Below are positions 1-7,746 of a DNA stretch of 64,000 bases, one piece after another; position 1 is the stretch's first letter; each line of letters starts with the position of its first letter. This DNA is from Anthropogastromicrobium sp050944455 (GTDB lineage: Bacteria > Bacillota > Clostridia > Lachnospirales > Lachnospiraceae). The translations under genes and the position numbers were made by a program. Location: the NCBI GenBank assembly GCA_050944455.1, contig JBMNRC010000003.1, positions 1 to 64,000 on the forward strand, in the 5' to 3' direction. The notes below the pieces were generated by a model, which saw only the letters and a program-made list of their open reading frames with translations, searched no databases and had not been told where the DNA came from.

Positions 1-123
1 GGACTACTATGCCGAAAGGCGTGTCACTTGTTAAGTTGATTGAACCGCCGTGTGCCGAACGGCACGCACGGTGGTGTGAGAGGTCGGGAAACAGTCCACT
101 GGACTATTTCCCTCCTACTCGAT
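1..123 (+). mobile_element. 3' end of a group II intron (domains V and VI)
   Basis: Bases 44-75 fold as a domain V hairpin: a 9-bp lower stem (44-52 with 67-75), a two-base bulge (65-66) and a 4-bp upper stem (53-56 with 61-64) closed by the loop GAAC. Bases 78-120 fold as domain VI: GAG/CTC, AGG/CCT, GGGAAA (86-91) with TTTCCC (107-112), and AGTCC (93-97) with GGACT (101-105). A single unpaired A at 117 lies seven bases from an end reading CTCGAT, which fits the branch-point A and the AY 3' terminus of bacterial group II introns. The intron-encoded reverse transcriptase, if present, lies left of the window. The downstream exon starts at 124. The class cannot be settled from this fragment. 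Confidence 0.85.
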
Positions 124-124
124 T

Positions 125-148
125 TGCTGTCTGCTCCCGCGGACAGCA
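125..148 (+). repeat. 10-bp hairpin directly after the intron 3' junction
   Basis: TGCTGTCTGC (125-134) pairs with GCGGACAGCA (139-148) through ten pairs, one of them U-G, with the loop TCCC. It begins one base after the inferred intron end, so it is part of the 3' exon. No T-run follows. From 149 to the uxuA start I see only GC-rich leader sequence and no clear promoter. Confidence 0.6.
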
Positions 149-267
149 GGGCTGCGCGGCGGAACAACCGGGATTCGCGGCAAAACAGATGGGGCGGGCG
201 GCGGCCGGCGCCTGACAAGGACGGAACTGCCGGCAAATTCGCCGCACGGCAGAAGGAGAGTATCGCT

Positions 268-1347
268 ATGATCATGACGATGAGATGGTACGGACCCGGG
301 CATGACACGGTCACGCTGGAGCAGATCCGTCAGACAGCCTATGTAAAAGGCGTCATCACGACGCTTTATGACAAAATGCCGGGGGAAGTCTGGGAACTGG
401 ATGAAATTCTTCACCTGAAGAAGATCGTGGAGGACGCCGGCCTTTCGCTTCCCGGAATTGAGAGCGTCAATGTCAGCGACGCTATCAAGACCGGTTCCAA
501 AGACCGCGACAGGGATATCGACGCTTATATCAAAACCCTGGAGAACCTGGGCAAGGCGGATATCCACATGGTGTGCTACAATTTCATGCCGGTATTCGAC
601 TGGACCAGGACAGAGCTCGCGAGACGCCGGCCGGACGGCTCCACGGTTCTCGCCTACCATCAGGCGACTATCGACAGCATTGATCCCGACAAGATGTTCG
701 CGTCCATCTCCGGAGACATGAACGGAACCGTGATGCCCGGCTGGGAACCGGAGCGCATGGCAAAAGTGAAGGAGCTTTTTGAGCTTTATAAGGATATCGA
801 CGAGGAGAAGCTTTTCGCCAACCTCAAATATTTCCTCGAAGCCATCATGCCGGTCTGCGACAAATATGACATCAACATGGCCATCCATCCGGACGATCCG
901 TCCTGGAGCGTGTTCGGCCTGCCCAGAATCATCAACAACAAGGAACACATCCTGCGCATGATGAAGATGGTGGACAACCCGCACAACGGCGTGACTTTCT
1001 GCACCGGTTCCTACGGGACCAACCCGGACAACGATCTCCCGGACATGATCCGCTCTCTGAAGGGAAGGATCCATTTTGCCCATATCCGCAACCTGCAGTT
1101 CAACGACGGGCGCAATGATTTCGAGGAGGCAGCGCACCTGTCCTCCGACGGGTCCTTCGATATGTACGCGATCGTCAAGGCGCTGTATGACACAGGATTT
1201 GACGGCATCATCCGCCCGGATCACGGCAGAATGATCTGGGGCGAGAAGGCAATGCCGGGCTACGGCCTGTACGACAGGGCGCTCGGAGCAGCCTACATCT
1301 CCGGCCTCTGGGAGGCAATTGACAAGAACGAAAAATCCGCCCGCTGA
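268..1347 (+). CDS. uxuA: Mannonate dehydratase
   Basis: Converts D-mannonate to 2-keto-3-deoxy-D-gluconate in hexuronate (glucuronate) breakdown; cytoplasmic and metal dependent. The 359-residue product is full length for UxuA. It opens with the family-like MRWYGPGHD segment and carries the conserved HIRNLQ and RPDHGRMIWGE motifs, followed by PGYGLYDRALGAAY near the C-terminus; these hold metal and substrate ligands in the TIM-barrel enzyme. ATG 268 is chosen because AGGAG (254-258) lies nine bases upstream; the reading frame stays open back to base 40, but that part runs into the intron and has no family similarity. No uxuB, uxaC or kdgK is in the window, so partner genes must lie to the left or elsewhere. 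Confidence 0.93.
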   Translation: MIMTMRWYGPGHDTVTLEQIRQTAYVKGVITTLYDKMPGEVWELDEILHLKKIVEDAGLSLPGIESVNVSDAIKTGSKDRDRDIDAYIKTLENLGKADIHMVCYNFMPVFDWTRTELARRRPDGSTVLAYHQATIDSIDPDKMFASISGDMNGTVMPGWEPERMAKVKELFELYKDIDEEKLFANLKYFLEAIMPVCDKYDINMAIHPDDPSWSVFGLPRIINNKEHILRMMKMVDNPHNGVTFCTGSYGTNPDNDLPDMIRSLKGRIHFAHIRNLQFNDGRNDFEEAAHLSSDGSFDMYAIVKALYDTGFDGIIRPDHGRMIWGEKAMPGYGLYDRALGAAYISGLWEAIDKNEKSAR

Positions 1348-1381
1348 CAGCGGCCGCCTTATGGAAAAGTAGCACAATATT

Positions 1382-1402
1382 CCGGGAATGAAAAATTCCC
1401 GG
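1382..1402 (+). repeat. Perfect 8-bp hairpin after uxuA
   Basis: CCGGGAAT (1382-1389) pairs perfectly with ATTCCCGG (1395-1402) around the loop GAAAA. No T-run follows; it lies just before the terminator at 1409-1452 and may protect the uxuA transcript end. Confidence 0.5.
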
Positions 1403-1408
1403 CCCCAA

Positions 1409-1452
1409 AAAGAGCCTGCCTGCCGGTATTCCGCCGGACGGCAGGCTTTCTT
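1409..1452 (+). terminator. Intrinsic terminator of uxuA
   Basis: GCCTGCC (1414-1420) pairs with GGCAGGC (1440-1446), with further CCGG pairing inside the loop, and is followed by TTTCTT. It separates uxuA from the transporter operon. The rest of the 337-base gap (1348-1684) holds the hairpin at 1382-1402, an AT-rich stretch around 1480-1520 and the promoter at 1567-1594. Confidence 0.7.
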
Positions 1453-1566
1453 ATAGAGCAGTCTTTGCGGATCCTTCAGATAATATTCAATTTCTTTACA
1501 AAATCTTTAGACAGAATAGCTAACGATTGACCCGATGAGGAGAGACATTTTGTGGTTTCGTTTTCT

Positions 1567-1594
1567 TTGCGCTTTCCGGCGGTTATGCTATACT
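1567..1594 (+). promoter_or_regulatory. Candidate promoter of the BMP transporter operon
   Basis: TTGCGC (1567-1572), a 16-base spacer and TATACT (1589-1594), preceded by an extended -10 TG at 1586-1587. It lies about 90 bases before the binding-protein start. Confidence 0.55.
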
Positions 1595-1684
1595 GAATAT
1601 GATTCAGTTCCGGCGGGGTGACCGGACTTATCAGGCGGCTGCTTCCGACGGAGTAACTTATCTATCCTGCATGGAGGGTGAAAA

Positions 1685-2932
1685 ATGAGAAAGCTGTTAG
1701 GTGCTGTACTTGCCGGGTGCCTTGCTCTGAGCATGAGCGCCGGCGTGTACGCCGGGGAAGAAACGACCGAGGCTGTCAGCGAATCCGAGGAACGTGAGGT
1801 TGTCTACACTCCGGTAGACACCGCTGACATCAAAGTAGGGTTTATTTTCGTCGGCGACGAGAACGAAGGGTACACCGAAGCTCACTGGAACGGCGCACAG
1901 GAAATGATGGAAGCGCTCGGGCTTTCCGATGACCAGGTTATCGTAAAGTGGAGCATTCCGGAAGACGAGAGCTGCTATGACGCCGCTGTGGACCTGGCTG
2001 ACCAGGGCTGCAACATCATCTTCGCCAACAGCTTTGGCCATGAGGATTACATGATCGAGGCGGCTGAGGAATATCCGGATATCCAGTTCTGCCACGCTAC
2101 CGGTTTCCAGGCAGCTTCCAGCGGCCTCGAAAATATGCACAACTTCTTCGACAACATCTACGAAGCCCGCTATGTCGCCGGAGTTGTCGCCGGAATGAAG
2201 CTCAACGAGATGATTGACGACGGAACCATCACTGAGGATACCGCCAAGATCGGCTATGTCGGAGCTTATCCGTACGCTGAGGTTGTCTCCGGCTACACTT
2301 CCTTCTTCCTGGGCGTCCGCAGCGTATGCCCGTCCGCGACGATGGAAGTCAGGTACGACAACAGCTGGGCGTCCTTCGATCTGGAGAAAGAGCTTGCCGA
2401 AGCGCTGATCGCCGACGGCTGTGTGCTCATCTCCCAGCATGCGGACACAACCGGCGCTCCGACCGCCTGCGAGGCTGCCGGCGTTCCGTGCGTAGGCTAC
2501 AACATTTCCATGCTGGAGGTTGCCCCGGATGTCGCCCTGACCTCCGCGTCCAACAACTGGGGACCCTACTACACCTACGCGGTAGATTCCGTCATCCACG
2601 GCTACGCGATCGATACCGACTGGAGCAAGGGCTACAGCGAAGGCGCTGTCTGCATCACCGAACTTGGTGATTCCGTCGCGGAAGGCACCGCTGAAGCTGC
2701 CGCCGAAGCCGAGGAGCAGATCAAGAGCGGGGAACTTCATGTGTTCGATACTTCAACCTTCACGGTTGACGGACAGAGCCTTGAGGATTACCTCGCGGCG
2801 AATGACGACGTCAACGGGGAGCTGGGGAAGTACGTCTATGACGGCTATTTCCACGAATCCGACGTCGACGCGGGCTTTGGTTCCGCTCCGGCATTCAATA
2901 TCGTGATTGACGGCATCACCGTCGCTGAATAA
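1685..2932 (+). CDS. BMP-family (PnrA/NupN-like) substrate-binding protein of an ABC importer
   Basis: Extracytoplasmic binding protein; characterised BMP proteins bind purine or pyrimidine nucleosides, and the ligand here is inferred only by family. The 415-residue product starts MRKLLGAVLAGCLALSMSAG. Cleavage may follow VYA (residue 23); a lipobox-like LAGC ends at Cys12, but that would leave an unusually short signal peptide. The BMP core begins near residue 50 (IKVGFIFVGDENEGY) and includes a FANSFGHEDYM segment. GGAGG (1673-1677) lies seven bases before the ATG. The ATPase and two permeases follow, beyond a terminator at 2950-2979 that should make this protein more abundant than the rest of the transporter. 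It is longer than the usual 330-360 residues. Confidence 0.88.
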   Translation: MRKLLGAVLAGCLALSMSAGVYAGEETTEAVSESEEREVVYTPVDTADIKVGFIFVGDENEGYTEAHWNGAQEMMEALGLSDDQVIVKWSIPEDESCYDAAVDLADQGCNIIFANSFGHEDYMIEAAEEYPDIQFCHATGFQAASSGLENMHNFFDNIYEARYVAGVVAGMKLNEMIDDGTITEDTAKIGYVGAYPYAEVVSGYTSFFLGVRSVCPSATMEVRYDNSWASFDLEKELAEALIADGCVLISQHADTTGAPTACEAAGVPCVGYNISMLEVAPDVALTSASNNWGPYYTYAVDSVIHGYAIDTDWSKGYSEGAVCITELGDSVAEGTAEAAAEAEEQIKSGELHVFDTSTFTVDGQSLEDYLAANDDVNGELGKYVYDGYFHESDVDAGFGSAPAFNIVIDGITVAE

Positions 2933-2949
2933 ATCGGACGCCATTCTGA

Positions 2950-2979
2950 GGGCGGAGCCTGAAACGGCTTCGCCCTTTT
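2950..2979 (+). terminator. Intrinsic terminator between binding protein and ATPase genes
   Basis: GGGCGGAGCC (2950-2959) pairs with GGCTTCGCCC (2966-2975), ten pairs with one G-U, loop of six, then TTTTCT. Placed inside a transporter operon, it probably allows partial readthrough and sets a high ratio of binding protein to ATPase. Confidence 0.8.
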
Positions 2980-3076
2980 CTGGTGATACGGAATGGAACA
3001 GCTTTGACGGTGACGCGGCTCCCGGCAGCGGCGCGGAACCGCAAGGCTGTAGGAAACCCGGGCGAAAGAGGTGGAA

Positions 3077-4615
3077 ATGGACGAGAATTACGTGATCGAA
3101 CTGCGGCATATCTCCAAGCGTTTCGGTTTGGTGGCGGCAAACGACGATATAAACCTGAATCTGAGGAAGGGCGAGATCCTGGCCGTTCTCGGCGAGAACG
3201 GGAGCGGAAAGACAACGCTGATGAATATCATCTCCGGCATTTACTATCCGGATTCCGGAGAGATTTTCGTCAGAGGAAAGCAGGCGGACATCCGGAATCC
3301 CGCGGATTCTCTGGCCCTTGGCATCGGGATGGTTCATCAGCACTTCAAGCTGATCGACGTGCTGACCGTGGCGGAGAACATCATCCTCGGGATGGACGGC
3401 GGCATGGTGCTGCACATGGACGAGGTAGGCGCGAAAATCCGGGATCTCTGCAGCCGGTACGGGTTTGACGTCGATCCGGATAAAAAGATCTACGAGCTTC
3501 CGGTCTCCGGTAAACAGACGGTGGAGATTGTCAAACAGCTGTATCGCGGCGCTGATATCCTGATCCTCGACGAGCCCACCGCGGTTCTAACCCCGCAGGA
3601 GACGGAAAAGCTTTTCGACGTTCTTCGCAACATGCGCAAGGCCGGAAAGTCCATCATCATTATCACCCACAAGCTGCGCGAGGTCCTCGAGATCTCCGAC
3701 CGCGTTTCCGTGCTGCGCAAAGGCAGGTATGTCGGCACTGTCGACACGAAGGACGCCAGCGAGAGCCTGCTCACTGAAATGATGGTAGGCCGCAGGGTTG
3801 AGCTCAATATCGAGCGTCCTGAGCCCAAGGAACGGGAACTGCGGCTGAACGTGAAGAACCTGACGGTGATCAACCAGGAGAAGGTGCGGACGCTGGACAA
3901 TGTGTCCTTCCAGCTGTATTCCGGCGAGATCCTCGGCGTCGCGGGAGTGGCCGGCAGCGGGCAGAGGGAACTCCTGGAATCCATCGCCGGTCTGCAGAAT
4001 GTCGTTGAAGGCCAGATCCGCTATATTCCGCCGCAGGGCGAGTGGGAGCACGAGCTCACCAACCTGGCTCCTGACGCGATCCGCAAACTGGGAATCCGGC
4101 TGTCCTTCGTCCCGGAAGACCGCCTCGGGATGGGCCTGGTTGGGTCCATGGGTATGACCGGCAATATGATGCTCCGCGGGTACAATGAAGGCCGCGGAAT
4201 TTTCACGGACCGCAAAAAGCCGCAGTCCCTCGCGGAGCAGATCATCGATGAGCTTCAGGTGATGACGCCTTCCGTGTCGACGCCTGTGAGAAGCCTCTCC
4301 GGCGGCAATGTCCAGAAGGTTCTGGTCGGCCGTGAGATCTCGGTGAAGCCCAAAGTGCTGATGGTGGCCTATCCGGTCCGCGGCCTTGACATCAACTCAT
4401 CCTACACGATCTACAGCCTGCTGAACCGGCAGAAAGAGGCCGGCACCGCAGTCATCTGCGTGGGTGAGGATATCGATGTGCTGCTGGCGCTGTGCGACCG
4501 GATCATGGTGCTCTGCGGAGGGCAGATCACCGGGATTGTGGACGCCAGGAAAGCGACCAAAGAGCAGATCGGGCTTCTGATGTCCGGAATGAGGGAGGAA
4601 ACCGCAAATGGCTGA
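3077..4615 (+). CDS. Double-domain ABC transporter ATPase (NupO/YufO-like)
   Basis: Energises the BMP importer at the inner face of the membrane. The 512-residue protein has two ABC domains, as in RbsA/NupO ATPases. Domain 1 has Walker A GENGSGKTT (39-47), the Q-loop HQHF, Walker B LILDEPT (162-168) and an H-loop His near 198. Its signature reads LPVSGKQ (141-147), unlike the LSVGxQQ usual for the family. Domain 2 has the degenerate Walker A GVAGSGQRE (about 290-298), an intact LSGGNVQK signature (407-414) and Walker B VLMVAYPVRGLD lacking the usual acidic pair, as is common for this half. ATG 3077 is chosen over GTG 3071 because AGAGG (3067-3071) then sits five bases upstream. Its end overlaps the next gene by eight bases. 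Confidence 0.93.
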   Translation: MDENYVIELRHISKRFGLVAANDDINLNLRKGEILAVLGENGSGKTTLMNIISGIYYPDSGEIFVRGKQADIRNPADSLALGIGMVHQHFKLIDVLTVAENIILGMDGGMVLHMDEVGAKIRDLCSRYGFDVDPDKKIYELPVSGKQTVEIVKQLYRGADILILDEPTAVLTPQETEKLFDVLRNMRKAGKSIIIITHKLREVLEISDRVSVLRKGRYVGTVDTKDASESLLTEMMVGRRVELNIERPEPKERELRLNVKNLTVINQEKVRTLDNVSFQLYSGEILGVAGVAGSGQRELLESIAGLQNVVEGQIRYIPPQGEWEHELTNLAPDAIRKLGIRLSFVPEDRLGMGLVGSMGMTGNMMLRGYNEGRGIFTDRKKPQSLAEQIIDELQVMTPSVSTPVRSLSGGNVQKVLVGREISVKPKVLMVAYPVRGLDINSSYTIYSLLNRQKEAGTAVICVGEDIDVLLALCDRIMVLCGGQITGIVDARKATKEQIGLLMSGMREETANG

Positions 4616-5708
4616 TTCTGGAACCGCAAGAAAATCCGGCGGATTCGTACTGTCCCGCCGGGAAAAAATTTCTTTCTGGCATTCCGCGCTGATCAGGGTC
4701 ATCGGCGTCGCGCTGGGCCTTCTGGTCTGCGCCGTCGTGATTGTCCTGCTGACGGGAATGAACCCGCTTGACGTCTACAGCGGCATTGTTTCGGGAGCAG
4801 TCGGAACAAAGCGGCGCCTCTGGGTGACCATCCGGGACACCATGTTCCTGCTGATTATTGCGGTCGGTCTCGCGCCGGCCTTCAAAATGCGGTTCTGGAA
4901 CATCGGGGCGGAAGGCCAGGTGCTGGCCGGGGCGGTGATGACAGCCGCCATCATGATTCATTACGGGGATGCGATCCCGGCGTGGATTCTCTTCCCGGTG
5001 CTCTTCGTGACCAGCGCCGCGGCGGGAGCGGTGTGGGGAATGATTCCGGCTTTCTTCAAGGCGCACTGGGGGACAAACGAGACTCTGTTTACCCTGATGA
5101 TGAATTACGTCGCTTCACAGATTGTCAACTACTGTATTATCCAGTGGGAAAATCCGGCCGGATCCAACACGGTCGGAACGATCAACCGGGCAACGAAGGC
5201 AGGCTGGTTTCCCGAGCTTTTTGGGACGGACTACGGCTGGATCGTGCTGATCGTCATGGCGGCAGCAGTCCTGATGTTCTTCTATCTTCGGAGCACCAAG
5301 CACGGGTATGAGATCGCCGTCGTCGGCGAGAGCGAAAACACAGCCCGCTACGCCGGCATCAGCGTGAAGAAAGTGATCATCCGGACGATGGCGCTTTCCG
5401 GCGCGATCTGCGGCCTTGCCGGTTTTCTGATCGTCGCGGGTTCCAGCCACACCATTTCCACCAGCACAGCGGGCGGCCGCGGATTTACGGCGATTATCGT
5501 CGCCTGGATGGCCAAATTCAACACCTTCTGGATGCTTCTTGTATCCTTTTTCCTTGTTTTCATGCAGAATGGAACCATCCAGATCGCGTCCCAGTTCAAC
5601 CTTTCGGAGAACATCGGCGACATCATCACCGGAATCCTGCTGTTCTTCATCATCGGCAGCGATTTCTTCATCACTTACCGGGTTCACCGGGCGGCGAAGG
5701 AGGCTTAA
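4608..5708 (+). CDS. ABC transporter permease (NupP/YufP-like)
   Basis: Membrane subunit of the BMP-type importer, of the branched-chain/ribose permease superfamily (BPD_transp_2). The 366-residue protein has about ten hydrophobic segments, the first near residues 22-45, and a characteristic FWNIGAEGQVLAGA segment near residue 95. It starts with ATG 4608, inside the last codons of the ATPase gene, with GGGAGG nine bases upstream, so translation is probably coupled. The second permease follows after two bases. The substrate is inferred from family only. Confidence 0.92.
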   Translation: MADSGTARKSGGFVLSRREKISFWHSALIRVIGVALGLLVCAVVIVLLTGMNPLDVYSGIVSGAVGTKRRLWVTIRDTMFLLIIAVGLAPAFKMRFWNIGAEGQVLAGAVMTAAIMIHYGDAIPAWILFPVLFVTSAAAGAVWGMIPAFFKAHWGTNETLFTLMMNYVASQIVNYCIIQWENPAGSNTVGTINRATKAGWFPELFGTDYGWIVLIVMAAAVLMFFYLRSTKHGYEIAVVGESENTARYAGISVKKVIIRTMALSGAICGLAGFLIVAGSSHTISTSTAGGRGFTAIIVAWMAKFNTFWMLLVSFFLVFMQNGTIQIASQFNLSENIGDIITGILLFFIIGSDFFITYRVHRAAKEA

Positions 5709-5710
5709 TC

Positions 5711-6691
5711 ATGGGACTGATCCTGATTTTTATTGAAAAAGCCATCGGACAGGGGATCGCGATTCTGTATGGCGCCATGGGCGAGATCCTGACCGAGAAA
5801 TCCGGCAACCTGAACCTCGGCATTCCCGGTGTCATGTACATGGGCGGCATCGCCGGTCTGATCGGGGCGTTTCTCTACGAGGGCAGCACCGAAAACCCGA
5901 ATCCGCTGATCGGCTTCCTGATTTCCCTGGTATGCGCGGTCCTGTGCGGGGCTCTCGGCGGACTGATCTACAGTTTCCTGACCATCACGCTGCGCGTAAA
6001 CCAGAACGTCACCGGCCTCGCACTTACCACATTCGGAACCGGTTTCGGAAACTTTTTCGGCAGCTCCCTGGCGAAGCTCGCCGGCGGCGCGGGACAGATT
6101 TCCGTAGCGGTCACGGCTTCCGCCTACCGGACGGGAATTCCGGGGCTGAAAGACATTCCCGTGATCGGAGAACTCCTCTTTTCCTATGGTTTCCTGACCT
6201 ATCTCGCGATCGCCATCGCGATTGTCATGAGCTGGTTTCTGTTTAAAACGAGAAAAGGCCTGAACCTGCGCGCCGTCGGAGAAAATCCCGGAACCGCGGA
6301 TGCGGCGGGAATCAACGTGACGAAAACGAAATATTACGCCACAGTGATCGGCTCGGCAATCGCCGGGCTGGGCGGATTGTTCTTCGTCATGGAATACTCC
6401 GGCGGGACCTGGACCAACAACGGTTTCGGCGACCGCGGATGGCTGGCCATCGCACTGGTGATCTTTGCCCTGTGGAAACCGGTTAACGCCATCTGGGGAT
6501 CGATGATCTTCGGCGCCCTGTATATCCTGTATCTGTATATTCCAGGGCTTACCCGCGACACGCAGGAAATTTTCAAGGTGCTTCCGTATCTGGTGACAAT
6601 CATTGTCCTGGTTTTCACCAGCATGAGGCAGCGGAGAGAGGATCAGCCGCCGGCGTCGCTGGGGCTCCCGTATTTCAGGGAGGAACGGTGA
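5711..6691 (+). CDS. ABC transporter permease (NupQ/YufQ-like)
   Basis: Second membrane subunit of the BMP-type importer, 326 residues, with eight or more hydrophobic segments. The N-terminal region holds YGAMGEILTEKSGNLNLGIPG, the hallmark of this permease type. It follows the first permease by two bases, with GGAGG ahead of ATG 5711. The gene ends the four-gene operon; a strong terminator follows at 6751-6777. The pair of unlike permeases with one double ATPase is the standard composition of NupNOPQ/BmpDEFG systems. Confidence 0.92.
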   Translation: MGLILIFIEKAIGQGIAILYGAMGEILTEKSGNLNLGIPGVMYMGGIAGLIGAFLYEGSTENPNPLIGFLISLVCAVLCGALGGLIYSFLTITLRVNQNVTGLALTTFGTGFGNFFGSSLAKLAGGAGQISVAVTASAYRTGIPGLKDIPVIGELLFSYGFLTYLAIAIAIVMSWFLFKTRKGLNLRAVGENPGTADAAGINVTKTKYYATVIGSAIAGLGGLFFVMEYSGGTWTNNGFGDRGWLAIALVIFALWKPVNAIWGSMIFGALYILYLYIPGLTRDTQEIFKVLPYLVTIIVLVFTSMRQRREDQPPASLGLPYFREER

Positions 6692-6750
6692 GAGGCCAAT
6701 GCCGCTTTCGCCGGAATTCAGGTATTTCAGAAAGAACGCTGAGAAATATG

Positions 6751-6777
6751 CCGCGCACATCGGTGCGCGGTTTTTTT
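6751..6777 (+). terminator. Strong intrinsic terminator of the BMP transporter operon
   Basis: CCGCGCAC (6751-6758) pairs perfectly with GTGCGCGG (6763-6770) around ATCG, followed by seven T. The gap 6692-7119 otherwise holds unremarkable GC-rich sequence (6778-6979), then the greA promoter and leader. Confidence 0.95.
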
Positions 6778-6982
6778 GGCCTCTGCGGGGGCGGGTTTTT
6801 GGGCTCTGCGGCGGCGCAGCCGGCACCGTGCGGCGGCTGAATTCAGATGACGAAGGTGATTGCCGGGATGGGCAGCGGTATTCTGCGGGCCTCCGGCGGG
6901 ATTCGGAGAGGTGCAGCGGTTTCTGTGCCGGGCGGGTCTGGCTGACCGCCGGGAGAGATTCGGTTCCCTGATGGGCAAGTTG

Positions 6983-7011
6983 TTGAGAAAGCGGTGAAAA
7001 TCGATTATAAT
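6983..7011 (+). promoter_or_regulatory. Promoter of greA
   Basis: TTGAGA (6983-6988), a 17-base spacer and a consensus TATAAT (7006-7011). It implies a leader of about 100 bases before the greA start. Confidence 0.8.
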
Positions 7012-7119
7012 GCAGATGGAGTGCGTCCGTGGGGAAAATCCGAACCCTTCGGCCGCACAAATTTTATACAGCTGGCAGCGACGGCCCGAAAAGCGCCTGC
7101 CCGCGGAGAGGTGATTTCA

Positions 7120-7620
7120 TTGGGTGAAAGGCTCACAAAAAGCGATGTAGAAAAAATTCAGAAGGAGATCGACTACCGCACGCTGGAACTGCGGCCGAAG
7201 GAAGTCGAAGCGGTCCAGGAGGCGCGCGCGCAGGGCGATCTCTCCGAGAATTTTGAATATTACGCGGCGAAGAGAGACCTGCGGCGGAACAACAGCCGCA
7301 TCGATTACCTGACCCGCATGCTCAAAAACGCGACAATCGTCTCAGACGAATCCGATGACGGGGTGGTCGGCATCAACAAAGTCGTCGAAGTTTATTTTGA
7401 GGATGACGACGAAACGGAAACGTTCAAACTGGTCACTTCCGTCCGGACGGACTCCATGGCGGGAAAGATCAGCATCGAATCCCCGATGGGAAAGGCCATC
7501 AACCATCATAAGGCCGGGGACCGGGTGCTGGTGAAGATCGATGACCGGACGAGCTATTATATCCAGATCAGGTCCGTCACGCAGGGAGACGACTCAGACG
7601 ATACCATCCGCCCGTACTGA
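7120..7620 (+). CDS. greA: Transcript cleavage factor GreA
   Basis: Binds RNA polymerase and rescues backtracked complexes by stimulating cleavage of the nascent RNA. The 166-residue product has the N-terminal coiled coil with the conserved QGDLSENFEY tip; D40 and E43 correspond to the two acidic tip residues of E. coli GreA. The C-terminal FKBP-like half includes IESPMGKAINHHKAGD. The chosen start is TTG 7120, because AGAGGTGAT (7107-7115) is a near-perfect Shine-Dalgarno eight bases upstream and the family begins with MGE/MAEKLT; an open frame runs further up but crosses the promoter. A short hairpin terminator follows. Confidence 0.95.
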   Translation: MGERLTKSDVEKIQKEIDYRTLELRPKEVEAVQEARAQGDLSENFEYYAAKRDLRRNNSRIDYLTRMLKNATIVSDESDDGVVGINKVVEVYFEDDDETETFKLVTSVRTDSMAGKISIESPMGKAINHHKAGDRVLVKIDDRTSYYIQIRSVTQGDDSDDTIRPY

Positions 7621-7637
7621 CCCGGTCGGACAGGCGG

Positions 7638-7656
7638 ACGGGAGTCCCGTTTTTTT
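7638..7656 (+). terminator. Short intrinsic terminator after greA
   Basis: ACGGG (7638-7642) pairs with CCCGT (7646-7650) around a three-base loop, followed by a run of T to 7656. The stem is short, so termination may be partial and xylB may be read from the greA promoter. Confidence 0.5.
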
Positions 7657-7746
7657 CAGAACCCGAAACCGGACCGCTGATTCCGGCTGTCCGGTTCTTC
7701 CGGCAAAGGTTACAGGATCAGAGAAAAAGCAAAGCGAGGCAAAGAT

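Noticed and set aside
9..215. 68-codon frame at the left edge
   Set aside because: It lies across the intron domain V/VI structure and the 3' junction, so it is not a gene.
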